This document shows positions 16,199 to 24,453 of a stretch of 38,444 nt of DNA, piece after piece (position 1 is the stretch's first letter; each line of letters begins with the position of its first letter). Made by a program: the position numbers and the translations under genes. Location of the stretch: positions 27,475-65,918 of the forward strand of contig JAEOSZ010000099.1 of NCBI GenBank assembly GCA_016840095.1, read 5' to 3'. The DNA is from Candidatus Heimdallarchaeota archaeon. Its GTDB lineage: Archaea > Asgardarchaeota > Heimdallarchaeia > Heimdallarchaeales > Heimdallarchaeaceae. The notes beneath the pieces were generated by a model. The model was not told where the DNA came from. It made no database searches and was given only the letters and a program-made list of their open reading frames with translations.

Positions 16199-18385
16199 AT
16201 GGCTGATAAAGAAATTACCCTTAGGGTGGCTGAAGCTAAACAAAGAGATGTAGGAAGAGGTAAGGTCAGATTAGATAGTATGGCTATGTCTAAAATTGGT
16301 GTTTCTACTGGAGATATAGTAGAAATTGTTGGAAAACGTTCAACAACTGCAGTAGCATGGCCTTCATATCCTGAAGATCTTAAGAAGGAGATAATTAGGT
16401 GCGATGGTGTTATCCGAAGAAATGCAGGAGTTTCTTTAGGTGACAAAGTTGTTGTCAAAAAGGCAAAAGTTAGTGTAGCAAGACAAGTAACCCTTGCTCC
16501 TGAACAAATGTCTGTCAATATAGATTTCAGCTTCGAAAATTTCGTTAAAAGAAAATTGTTAGGTCAACCATTATCAAGAAAAGATACCGTATTAATTCCA
16601 ATTCTTGGCAGAGCAATACCCTTCAATGTAGTTACTACAGTTCCATCTGGAATTGTTGTGGTAACAGAAGGTACTCAACTCAAAGTCGCAGAGAAGCCTT
16701 TAGTAGAGGGAGAAAAATCCGCTCCAAGTGTATCTTATGAAGATATAGGCGGACTTCACCAAGAAATTCAAAAAATACGAGAAATGGTAGAACTTCCACT
16801 TAAGTTTCCTCAGTTATTCGAAAAACTAGGAATTGATCCTCCTAAAGGTGTGTTACTTCATGGACCTCCTGGTTGTGGTAAAACATTAATCGCAAGAGCC
16901 GTTGCCAATGAATCAGCTGCTCATTTTATTGTGATAAATGGACCAGAGATTATGTCCAAGTTTTATGGTGAATCAGAGCAACGTTTGAGAAGTATTTTCA
17001 AAGACGCAGAAGATAACTCTCCAAGTATTGTTTTCATAGATGAGTTGGATGCAATAGCTCCAAAAAGAGAAGATGTTACTGGAGAAGTTGAACGAAGAGT
17101 TGTTGCTCAATTGTTAGCCTTAATGGATGGTCTTGTGTCACGAGGACAAGTAATTGTTATTGGGGCAACCAATCGACCAAATGCTGTTGATCCTGCACTA
17201 CGAAGACCTGGAAGATTTGATAGAGAAATAGAAATCCATGTTCCTGATAGAGATAGTAGAGAAGAGATTCTACTCATTCATACAAGAGGTATGCCATTGG
17301 CACAAGATGTTGAACTCAAAGCTCTATCTGATGTAACTCATGGTTATGTAGGAGCTGATCTTGAAGCATTAAGCAGAGAAGCTGCTATGAAGACACTGAG
17401 ACGAATCTTACCATCGGTTAATATGGATGAAGAGAGTATACCAGCTGATGTTTTAGATCAACTTGAAGTAACACATGAAGATTTTCTATTAGCATTCAAG
17501 GAGATTACACCAACAGCAGTAAGAGAAGTTTTCATTGAATCTCCAGATATCCCGTGGGAAGAAGTAGGAGGATTAAAAAGTGTTATAGAAGAGATTAGGG
17601 AAGCTATAGAGTGGCCGTTAACAATGCCTGAAGCTTTTAAGAAAGTAGGAATAAAACCTCCTCGAGGAATACTACTTTATGGACCTCCTGGTTGTGGTAA
17701 GACACTTCTTGCAAAAGCTGTAGCAACTGAATCTGAAGCAAATTTCATTTCAGTCAAAGGACCAGAAATTCTTTCAAAATGGGTAGGAGAAAGTGAGAAA
17801 GCAATAAGAGAAGTATTCAGAAAGGCTCGATTAGCAGCACCTTCAATTGTCTTTTTCGATGAAATTGATTCACTAACTCCGATACGTGGAATGTCTTCTG
17901 ATAGTAATGTAACAGAACGTGTCATCAGTCAACTTCTAACAGAATTGGATGGATTGATAGAACTAAAAGATATTGTAATTCTAGCAGCAACAAACAGACC
18001 AGATATCGTAGATCCAGCTTTAGTTCGTCCAGGACGTTTTGATAGGTTGATTTACGTAAGCCCACCAAATCAGAAAGGAAGGTTAGAGATATTCAAGATT
18101 TACACAAAGGAGATGCCACTTGATTCATCAGTATCCCTTAAGGATCTATCGTCTTCTACTGAAGGTTTCGTTGGCAGTGATATTGAAGCTTTATGTAGAG
18201 AAGCAGGAATGTTAGCTTTAAGAGAATCATTTGATATTGAAGCTGTTAGAATGGATCATTTCAATGCAGCCCTTGAAAAGATACATCCAACTTGTACTAC
18301 AGATGTTTTAAAATATTATGACAAAATTGAAGAGAAGTTCAAGAAACCAAGTCAAGTTACTAGCCCAAAAGTAGGTTACACATAA
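16199..18385 (+). CDS. cdc48: Cdc48/VAT/p97-type AAA ATPase
   Basis: Hexameric double-ring unfoldase that extracts and unfolds proteins for degradation or remodelling. The 728-residue protein has the N-domain (1-170: double-psi barrel with [16 protein letters not shown], then the beta-clam). D1 carries Walker A GPPGCGKT at 222-229, Walker B FIDELD near 279-284 and the R-finger region [11 protein letters not shown]2 carries an identical Walker A near 495-502 and Walker B FFDEID near 556. The last 30 residues (ending KVGYT) are a short polar tail. Both ATPase sites look intact. GAGGA six bases before the ATG supports the start. It is followed by a T-rich tract, then a separate gene pair for a longin-like protein and GTPase. 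Confidence 0.96.
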   Translation: MADKEITLRVAEAKQRDVGRGKVRLDSMAMSKIGVSTGDIVEIVGKRSTTAVAWPSYPEDLKKEIIRCDGVIRRNAGVSLGDKVVVKKAKVSVARQVTLAPEQMSVNIDFSFENFVKRKLLGQPLSRKDTVLIPILGRAIPFNVVTTVPSGIVVVTEGTQLKVAEKPLVEGEKSAPSVSYEDIGGLHQEIQKIREMVELPLKFPQLFEKLGIDPPKGVLLHGPPGCGKTLIARAVANESAAHFIVINGPEIMSKFYGESEQRLRSIFKDAEDNSPSIVFIDELDAIAPKREDVTGEVERRVVAQLLALMDGLVSRGQVIVIGATNRPNAVDPALRRPGRFDREIEIHVPDRDSREEILLIHTRGMPLAQDVELKALSDVTHGYVGADLEALSREAAMKTLRRILPSVNMDEESIPADVLDQLEVTHEDFLLAFKEITPTAVREVFIESPDIPWEEVGGLKSVIEEIREAIEWPLTMPEAFKKVGIKPPRGILLYGPPGCGKTLLAKAVATESEANFISVKGPEILSKWVGESEKAIREVFRKARLAAPSIVFFDEIDSLTPIRGMSSDSNVTERVISQLLTELDGLIELKDIVILAATNRPDIVDPALVRPGRFDRLIYVSPPNQKGRLEIFKIYTKEMPLDSSVSLKDLSSSTEGFVGSDIEALCREAGMLALRESFDIEAVRMDHFNAALEKIHPTCTTDVLKYYDKIEEKFKKPSQVTSPKVGYT

Positions 18386-18387
18386 GA

Positions 18388-18428
18388 TTCTTATTTTCAA
18401 TATTTTTTGTTTAAGTTTCTTCTTCTTT
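18388..18428 (+). terminator. T-rich terminator tract after cdc48
   Basis: A pyrimidine- and T-rich stretch with ATTTTTTG and TTTCTTCTTCTTTG follows the cdc48 stop codon directly. T-tracts of this kind end archaeal transcripts. No hairpin is seen. Confidence 0.4.
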
Positions 18429-18502
18429 GACTAGTTGAGATATTAAACAAATTCTTAAAAATAATGGTACGGAAGTGAAAATAGAAAGGTTGTTTTCACT
18501 TG

Positions 18503-19351
18503 ATGGGGTTCTATATTATTAACAAAGAAAAGATGGAAATCTTATTTTGTAGACCACTTTCTGTTAAAGCAGATGAAGCAGAAGTAGATTCTATAGTTAA
18601 GACTTTGTTAGATTTTTATATACAATCTGATGAACAACCTTTGTTAAAGGATTTACAAGTACTGCGATTTGCAAAATCAAAAGTAGTTTTCATGAGTAAG
18701 TATTCATTCTTGTTCATTCTTCTAAGCCCCCAAAATTACTCAACTGAAATGATTTCTTCACAACTTTTCTTCTTCATGAAACTTTTCTTAAATGCTTTTG
18801 AAATAAAAGATGAAAAGAGTGCTAATGAGTTTTTACATGAACTTGAAGGAATAAAGAGAAGGGAAATTTCTGAATCATTATCACATTCATTTATGTTATG
18901 GAATGTTCTGGATTTACATGTAGAAGATATTGACAAAAGGAATTTAATTGAAGTCTTTGAAAATATTTTGAACTCTCTTTGGCTTGGGATTAGGTTATAC
19001 CATGTAGAAAATGAATCAAAACTGCCAGCAGATTATCTACAAGAAATTAAGAATGCTACGAATAATTATCTAGAGAAGAACTCATATCTAATTAAAGAGA
19101 AATTTACTTTAGAAGAGGATGAAGGTTTCAGTTTCTGTGATATTGATATTCAGAGAGGAACAACAGTTGAGATTAAAAGAGAATTCATGTTGCTGTTAAA
19201 GGAAATAGTAGATCTTATTGATGATAAAATCGGAACAAAGGATCTTAGGCAGATTTTATCATCAAAAACACCGTCTACAGTAAAGGTTGAATGGGAAAGA
19301 ATGATGGGTTTAGGAATACTACAAGATGTACTAAATATCGTTTGGAGGTAA
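18503..19351 (+). CDS. Longin-like protein paired with a Ras-like GTPase (282 aa)
   Basis: No named family is recognised. Residues 1-105 read as a longin/roadblock-like alpha-beta domain: MGFYIINKEKMEILFCRPLS, then a helix (VDSIVKTLLDFYIQ), strands QVLRFAKSKVVFMSK and FLFILLS, then a helix ending FMKLFLNAFE. The remainder is mostly helical and charged, and ends with VKVEWERMMGLGILQDVLNI, which looks like a small helical or winged C-terminal element. ATG at 18503 is used; a TTG immediately before it at 18500 is the only alternative. The gene ends four bases before the start of a Ras-like GTPase gene, so the two are translated from one message. By analogy with longin-domain regulators it could be that GTPase's partner or exchange factor; this is inference. 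Confidence 0.65.
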   Translation: MGFYIINKEKMEILFCRPLSVKADEAEVDSIVKTLLDFYIQSDEQPLLKDLQVLRFAKSKVVFMSKYSFLFILLSPQNYSTEMISSQLFFFMKLFLNAFEIKDEKSANEFLHELEGIKRREISESLSHSFMLWNVLDLHVEDIDKRNLIEVFENILNSLWLGIRLYHVENESKLPADYLQEIKNATNNYLEKNSYLIKEKFTLEEDEGFSFCDIDIQRGTTVEIKREFMLLLKEIVDLIDDKIGTKDLRQILSSKTPSTVKVEWERMMGLGILQDVLNIVWR

Positions 19352-19355
19352 GAGA

Positions 19356-19943
19356 ATGAATCAGTTACAAAAAATAATATGCGTTGGTTCTGCTTTTGTT
19401 GGAAAAACATCACTAGCTAGAAGATTTACATTAAACACTTTTATTCACAGTTATATTCCTACTTTAGGAGTAAGCTGGCTAACAAAAACAATTACCTTAA
19501 CTCCAGAACAACTAAACGAAAATTTAACCAAGGAAATTTATAGTGATCCATTAACAATAAGATTGAGTCTTTGGGATACAGGAGGGCAGGAGATGTTTAC
19601 CTACCTTCGTCCTAAATATTATGCAGGTGCCACTTGTGCAGTTATTGTCTATGATATTACTAATCAGAGTTCATTTGATGATTTAGAAATCTGGGTGAAT
19701 GAAGTTGTTTCGAAATGTCCTGATATCCCAATCATTATTTGTGGAAACAAATTTGACTTAAATGAAGCCAGAGCTTTAGATAAAAATACAATTCTAGAAT
19801 ATACTCGGTTGCATAAATTTGATTATGTAGAAACATCAGCTCTTTCAGGTTTCAATGTTGATAAGATATTTTATCATGCAAGCAGGTTATCTCATCAATT
19901 TGGAGATGAAATGCTAAAATTCAGAAAAGAATTTTCTCTCTAA
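19356..19943 (+). CDS. Ras/Rab-like small GTPase
   Basis: Small GTPase of the eukaryote-like Ras superfamily, 195 residues. G1 is GSAFVGKTS (11-19), with a switch I Thr in IPTLGVSW (34-41). G3 is WDTGGQE (73-79), with Gly where Rabs usually have Ala. G4 is NKFD (131-134) and G5 is ETSAL (159-163). YYAGATCAVIVYDITNQSSF matches the Rab/Ras YRGA...VYDIT..SF block. About a dozen extra residues (TPEQLNENLTKE region) lie between switch I and G3. No C-terminal Cys is present for prenylation, so membrane attachment, if any, needs a partner. It is translated just after the longin-like protein. Confidence 0.93.
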   Translation: MNQLQKIICVGSAFVGKTSLARRFTLNTFIHSYIPTLGVSWLTKTITLTPEQLNENLTKEIYSDPLTIRLSLWDTGGQEMFTYLRPKYYAGATCAVIVYDITNQSSFDDLEIWVNEVVSKCPDIPIIICGNKFDLNEARALDKNTILEYTRLHKFDYVETSALSGFNVDKIFYHASRLSHQFGDEMLKFRKEFSL

Positions 19944-20015
19944 TTAGTTTGTTTCTCTCTATATTTTTCAGTAATAAAACACAAGGTTTATCATTTTTAG
20001 TAAGAACTATTTCTC

Positions 20016-21176
20016 ATGAGTGACGAAGATTCTTCTATTATAACAGAATATGTTTCTGTTGATTGTAATGAGCCCTTATCGAAAGTTGCGTCTATGTTTA
20101 AAGAAAAAACCAGAGAAATATTGGTTTTTGAAGACAAAGATGTATTTCTTGGCTATTTAACAAAGAGACATGTTACACATCAATCAAAAGTTCTTCCTGA
20201 AACTAAAGTATCTACTTTGATTAAGTTAGTACCTACAGTAAAGAAAGACTCTCCTCCTGATGTGATTGCTAGAGCTATTCTATCTGAGAAAATTTTCTCT
20301 GTTCCTGTAGTAGATGATGGTAAGATTATCGGAGTTATTCGAGATATTGATCTACTACGAGATTCTGAAAATGTATTTGGTAGCAAGAAAGTCAAAGAAG
20401 CAATGACTCAAAATCCTATTGTTGTTACATCAGATGTATCTGTTGCTAAGTTCATTGCAATTTGCAGAACTAACAATATTTCAAGAACTCCTGTTGTTAA
20501 TGAATCGAATGAATTAGTAGGTATAATGAGTCCTCACGATACAACAGATCTGATATTATCAAGTTCTCCAGGACAAACAAAAGGAGATAGAAAAGAAAAA
20601 CAAATTGATTTACTTTCTACAACTGTTGGGAAGCTTATGACTCAAGAGGTTGTAACATGTACTGAGAATGAGTTTCTAGTAGAAACATTAGTCAAACTTG
20701 ATAAGGCTGATCATAAAGCATTAATTGTTGTTGATGAAGATAATCATCCTATTGGAATAATTACTACAACTGATTTACTTGAAGCAGTTTCCATGCCACC
20801 AGAGACTGAAGGGTATTATTTTAGGGTTCTTGGAGATGTTGATGATGCTGATATGGAATCAGTTATTGAAATGGGTGTAGAAGTTGTTAAGAAGTATGCT
20901 GATATCATTGGTACATCTGGTCAACTGTATATTCATGCAAAAGCAATACCCAAGAGAAAGTTCCGTGGTGACATTCTTTACCAAGTAAGAGTTAGAATCT
21001 CAACAAACAAAGGAAAAACCTATGTTTCCAGATCTGATGGTTATGGTGTTTTTGGAGCTCTAGCAGTTGCTCTGGACAGAATTGAAAGAGAAATTGTTTC
21101 TGAAAGAGAACTAGAAATACAGAGTCAGCAAACTGGAAGTGAAAGATACATTCTGGAAGAGATTGAAGAATTATAG
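20016..21176 (+). CDS. Four-CBS protein with a possible HPF/RaiA-like C-terminal domain
   Basis: Four CBS motifs are visible at about residues 5-55, 65-115, 125-180 and 205-260. Each has the strand-helix-strand pattern ending G-(I/Y)-(I/L)-(T/S)..D/H; examples are VPVVDDGKIIGVIRDIDLL and ALIVVDEDNHPIGIITTTDL. Paired CBS modules normally bind adenine nucleotides and sense energy state. Residues 270-386 are different: two strands (QLYIHAKAIPKRKFRGDILY then QVRVRIST), a short hairpin (KGKTYVSRSDG) and a helix (FGALAVALDRIEREI). That order and the closing DRIEREI resemble ribosome hibernation proteins (HPF/RaiA, S30AE fold). If right, this is a nucleotide-sensing ribosome-binding factor. The CBS part is confident; the C-terminal call is tentative. 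Confidence 0.8.
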   Translation: MSDEDSSIITEYVSVDCNEPLSKVASMFKEKTREILVFEDKDVFLGYLTKRHVTHQSKVLPETKVSTLIKLVPTVKKDSPPDVIARAILSEKIFSVPVVDDGKIIGVIRDIDLLRDSENVFGSKKVKEAMTQNPIVVTSDVSVAKFIAICRTNNISRTPVVNESNELVGIMSPHDTTDLILSSSPGQTKGDRKEKQIDLLSTTVGKLMTQEVVTCTENEFLVETLVKLDKADHKALIVVDEDNHPIGIITTTDLLEAVSMPPETEGYYFRVLGDVDDADMESVIEMGVEVVKKYADIIGTSGQLYIHAKAIPKRKFRGDILYQVRVRISTNKGKTYVSRSDGYGVFGALAVALDRIEREIVSERELEIQSQQTGSERYILEEIEEL

Positions 21177-21261
21177 TTATTTTTCTTTTTTCTCGATTAT
21201 TTTATTTTAACAATGCCCTACCGTTACGCTTTTTTATGTTCTTTTTTGGTAGTGATTGACA

Positions 21262-22320
21262 ATGAGTGATTCACAACCAAAGAAGAAAAGAAAAGCAAAT
21301 TTTGCTATGTTGAATAGAGAAGTAATTAAACCTGGATATTGTGTATCTTGTGGAGGGTGCGAAGCGGTCTGTCCAGTGTATGTTATTTCAATTGAGCAAC
21401 TTATTCCAAAACTAGTTGGAGGGTGTATATCATGTGGAGCTTGTGTAGATATTTGTTTGCGATATAAGCAACGAAAAGAACAAACTACATATGATGAAAC
21501 AAGTTTAGGAGAAATACTAGAAATTTACAAAGGTCATTCGATATTTGAAGATGTTAGAGAAAAGGCACAGAATGGAGGTATAGTTACAACTCTGCTTCTA
21601 AATGCAATGAAAAAGGAAGATATTGATGGTGCATTAGTAACTGGACACATTAATGATCTCTTAGGACCTATTCCTCGTTTGGCACTTAATGAACTTGATA
21701 TTAAAAAATCTGCACGTTCAAAGTATACGCTTAATCCCTTACTTATCAAACTCACTTCGATAAAACTAAGTCTGAAAAATTCAGTTGCGGTGGTAGGATT
21801 GCCTTGTCATAATGAAACTCTAAAAAATATCATTGATTTGAAAAACTTAGGTGCAGATCACAGAGTAAAATATAAAATTGGTCTCTTTTGTATGAGTAGC
21901 TATCATCCAAGAGATTTTAGAAACATCCTTTCCCAAAACCTTGGTTTGGATGCTGAGGAATTGACTAAAACAGATTGTGCTCGTGGTAAGTTCTTCTTTG
22001 TAGCTCCAGATGGAACTACTGACATCAAAATAAAAGAATGTGCTGAAGCTAAAGCAGAAGGATGTAAATACTGTAAAGACTTTGCTGCTGAATTTGCTGA
22101 TATATCTGTTGGCAATGTAGGTGTTGATGACGATAGTAACCTAATTATCATTCGAACTCAATCTGGAAAAGAACTATTCGAGCTAGCTCTTCAAGAGAAA
22201 ATTCTAGATGTTGAAAAGGTAGAGCAAGATAAATGGGAAGAAACTCTAGTCGCTGCTCTTAAGCTTTCTTCAGTCAAAAAGAGAACTACTAAAGCTTTGC
22301 CACCAATCGAAACTGATTAA
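21262..22320 (+). CDS. FrhB-type F420-linked oxidoreductase subunit with 2[4Fe-4S]
   Basis: Member of the coenzyme F420 hydrogenase/dehydrogenase beta-subunit family, which passes electrons between F420 (via FAD) and Fe-S partners. N-terminal ferredoxin motifs are CVSCGGCEAVCP (about 25-36) and CISCGACVDIC (about 56-66). The FrhB core follows: QNGGIVTTLLLNAM, DGALVTGH, SKYTLNPLL, VVGLPCHNETL, then IGLFCMSSY and a Cys-rich CKYCKDFAAEFADISVGNVG segment typical of the family. ATG at 21262 has GGTAGTGAT upstream; TTG at 21256 is an alternative. Length 352. The next gene makes F420 (CofE), 24 bases downstream, supporting an F420 role. The actual redox partner is not visible. Confidence 0.88.
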   Translation: MSDSQPKKKRKANFAMLNREVIKPGYCVSCGGCEAVCPVYVISIEQLIPKLVGGCISCGACVDICLRYKQRKEQTTYDETSLGEILEIYKGHSIFEDVREKAQNGGIVTTLLLNAMKKEDIDGALVTGHINDLLGPIPRLALNELDIKKSARSKYTLNPLLIKLTSIKLSLKNSVAVVGLPCHNETLKNIIDLKNLGADHRVKYKIGLFCMSSYHPRDFRNILSQNLGLDAEELTKTDCARGKFFFVAPDGTTDIKIKECAEAKAEGCKYCKDFAAEFADISVGNVGVDDDSNLIIIRTQSGKELFELALQEKILDVEKVEQDKWEETLVAALKLSSVKKRTTKALPPIETD

Positions 22321-22344
22321 TCCCCATTTACTCTATTTCAATAG

Positions 22345-23103
22345 GTGAGAAAAATAACAAGAGTAGAGTTAATTCCTTTAAAGCTACCAATAATAGCTAT
22401 AAATGATGATGTTTCTACTCACATTATTAATTCTCTAGAGAAAGAGAAATTAGAGATAATTGATGGAGATGTTTTTGTAATAGCCCATACAATAATCTCA
22501 AGAGCTGAAGGTAAAGAATATTTTTTGCCTGAAATCTCTCCCTCCCCTTTTGCTGAGATTATTGCAAGAAAAACAGGAAAGGATCCTGCCTTAGTACAAT
22601 TAATTGTTGATGATGCATCAAAGATTCTTAAAGTTAAAAACAACATTATAATCACAAAAACTAGACATGGATGGATTTGTGCAAATTCTGCTGTAGATCA
22701 ATCAAATGCTCAACCTAATTGTGCTGTGACTCTTCCAGATGATTCCAATAAATCGGCTAAGAAAATCTACAAAAAATTAACTAAACATCTGAAAAGAGAT
22801 CTTTCCATAATCATCTCAGATACGCATGGAAGAGCTTTAAGACGAGGTGCAATTAATGTCGCAATTGGTTCCTATAATTTTCCTGTAATTGATGATGCAA
22901 GAGGAAGAAAGGATATTTTTGGGTATGAACTCACTTCAACAATAGTTGCTTTAGCTGATGAGGTTTCTTCAGCAGCTGAACTTGTAATGGGACAAGCAGG
23001 TGAGATGACACCAGTTGTTATTGTAAGAGGAATGCAGTTTAGATCTCCGATATCTAATATAGAAGAACTTCAATTTGAGGATGAAAGACGTCTTTTCAAA
23101 TAG
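22345..23103 (+). CDS. cofE: Coenzyme F420-0:L-glutamate ligase
   Basis: GTP-dependent ligase that adds glutamates to F420-0, the last stage of F420 synthesis. Recognised by DGDVFVIAHTIISRAEG (about 40-56), TRHGWICANSAVDQSN (about 107-122), LPDDSNKSAKKIYKKL, IISDTHGRALRRGAINVAIG (about 153-172), and ELVMGQAGEMTPVVIVRG near the end. All are strongly conserved CofE/FbiB blocks. At 252 residues it is full length for the archaeal single-domain enzyme. The start is GTG at 22345, which lies inside an AGGTGAG string that itself resembles a ribosome binding site, so the exact start is uncertain. Likely operon with the FrhB-like gene. Confidence 0.95.
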   Translation: MRKITRVELIPLKLPIIAINDDVSTHIINSLEKEKLEIIDGDVFVIAHTIISRAEGKEYFLPEISPSPFAEIIARKTGKDPALVQLIVDDASKILKVKNNIIITKTRHGWICANSAVDQSNAQPNCAVTLPDDSNKSAKKIYKKLTKHLKRDLSIIISDTHGRALRRGAINVAIGSYNFPVIDDARGRKDIFGYELTSTIVALADEVSSAAELVMGQAGEMTPVVIVRGMQFRSPISNIEELQFEDERRLFK

Positions 23104-23187
23104 AATAATTGCAATTGTCACCAACAGCAATTTAAAAACATATAATTTTAAACTAGCTTGTAAACCTTCTATTTGAGGTGGCTTCTA

Positions 23188-23907
23188 TTGTTTAAAGGAA
23201 TGAAAAAATCTTCAACTGAAAAAGCAAACGAGGAATTAGGTAAAGCAAAGGTAGCTGCCCAACAAAAACATTACATAGATGCTGCTAAGTTTGCAGAAAA
23301 GGCAATTGAAATTTTGAAAACGGAAGACAATAGAAAGCAAATGGACTTAGCTAAAGCTTTGCATAATGAATATCTTGGTATGGATGCTGTAAAATTCAAC
23401 AAGGCTCTGGAAGCTGCTAATTATCTTGGTCGCTCTGGAGGTTTTTATCAAAGATTAGGTATGATTACTGAATATCAGAGAGTATTCGAACAACAAGCTA
23501 AGATTCTGCTAGTTATCGCAAAACAGCTGATGCAAGAAAGAAGGTTCGTAGATGCAGCATCTTATTTTGAACAAGCAGCTATTGCTTATCAGAGGTTAAA
23601 TAATAAAGCAGAAGAAATGGATTGTAAAGCCAAATCTTACATTTCTAGAGCTGCAGCTGAAAAACATATATCCGGAAGAAAATTGTATCTCAAAAAAGCT
23701 GTAGAATTGATTGAAGAAAGAGGTTCTGATGAACCCATTATAAAAGCTCATCTTGCCTTTTATAATGGTCTTTTTGTGGAAGATGAAAGACCTGAATTGG
23801 CATTGCAGTATTATTCAGATGCTCTTCAAAATTATCAATTAGCAGGCTCAAAAAGCAGAATCAAAGAAGTAAAAGCAAAGATGGAAAAACTAACACAGAA
23901 GATATAA
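23188..23907 (+). CDS. Tetratricopeptide-like helical repeat protein (239 aa)
   Basis: Alpha-helical repeat protein, probably cytosolic and used for protein-protein contacts. TPR-like helix pairs are visible: QKHYIDAAKFAEKAIEIL near the N-terminus, RRFVDAASYFEQAAIAYQRL in the middle, and PELALQYYSDALQNYQLAG near the C-terminus, each with the A..A..YF..A spacing. Between them lies a divergent pair (AANYLGRSGGFYQRLG). No enzyme motif is seen. The start TTG at 23188 is chosen because GAGGTG lies seven bases upstream; ATG at 23200 has its purine run too close, and TTG at 23173 lies upstream of the ribosome site. A specific partner cannot be named. Confidence 0.75.
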   Translation: MFKGMKKSSTEKANEELGKAKVAAQQKHYIDAAKFAEKAIEILKTEDNRKQMDLAKALHNEYLGMDAVKFNKALEAANYLGRSGGFYQRLGMITEYQRVFEQQAKILLVIAKQLMQERRFVDAASYFEQAAIAYQRLNNKAEEMDCKAKSYISRAAAEKHISGRKLYLKKAVELIEERGSDEPIIKAHLAFYNGLFVEDERPELALQYYSDALQNYQLAGSKSRIKEVKAKMEKLTQKI

Positions 23908-24013
23908 TTGTGCTATCTTGAATGTAGCTGTTTTATTTTGCGGGGGCAGTAAACAAACATTTAAAAGATTCTTAAGGCATAGATTCCCAAAATAAAAACC
24001 GGAGGCTTTACAT

Positions 24014-24265
24014 TTGGTAAGCATATTACAAGCACTGAAAGTTTCAATTCTTTTCTTATTTATAGGTTTAATTCCACTACTTGTTGCCCTCCTTTCATTT
24101 GCAGCCATGTTGAATAGTGGAGTACTTAATTTAGGATTTGTTGCAATCGACGGATCTGCCATAGCATACATATGGCTTATTGGTTTAATTGTAGGGTTAT
24201 TAGTTTTCTTCGTTGGTTTATTCAAAGCAATTGGAGATATAACAGAATCTGCCTTAATTGAATAA
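24014..24265 (+). CDS. Small two-helix membrane protein (83 aa)
   Basis: Not recognised. Two hydrophobic segments (ILFLFIGLIPLLVALLSFAA and a stretch around YIWLIGLIVGLLVFFVGLF) are joined by a short polar loop. The start is TTG at 24014 with GGAGG (24001-24005) eight bases before it, an unusually clear ribosome site. A TATA-like ACATTTAAAAG lies at about 23958-23968. The gene ends in a CCCTCTCTTTTT tract, so it is probably its own transcription unit between the TPR gene and the PrsW-led operon. Confidence 0.68.
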   Translation: MVSILQALKVSILFLFIGLIPLLVALLSFAAMLNSGVLNLGFVAIDGSAIAYIWLIGLIVGLLVFFVGLFKAIGDITESALIE

Positions 24266-24293
24266 TTCAGAAAATACAAAATACAATTTCCTT

Positions 24294-24305
24294 CCCTCTC
24301 TTTTT
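24294..24305 (+). terminator. Pyrimidine/T-run terminator (CCCTCTCTTTTT)
   Basis: CCCTCTCTTTTT lies 29 bases after the stop of the small membrane protein. It matches the tract at 10237-10250 between two convergent genes. It separates this gene from the operon starting at 24454. Confidence 0.45.
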
Positions 24306-24453
24306 GAAATCTTAGTTATTCTTGGTTAGGTTGTCTATTAACAAGTTTAGAGTTCTTTCCTATTTTTATCCCGCAATAGATTTAAGTGTATTAATTCTAC
24401 TATTCTCACAGATAGGGTACCATCATCTGCTAAATTGATTTAGGAGAATTGAG

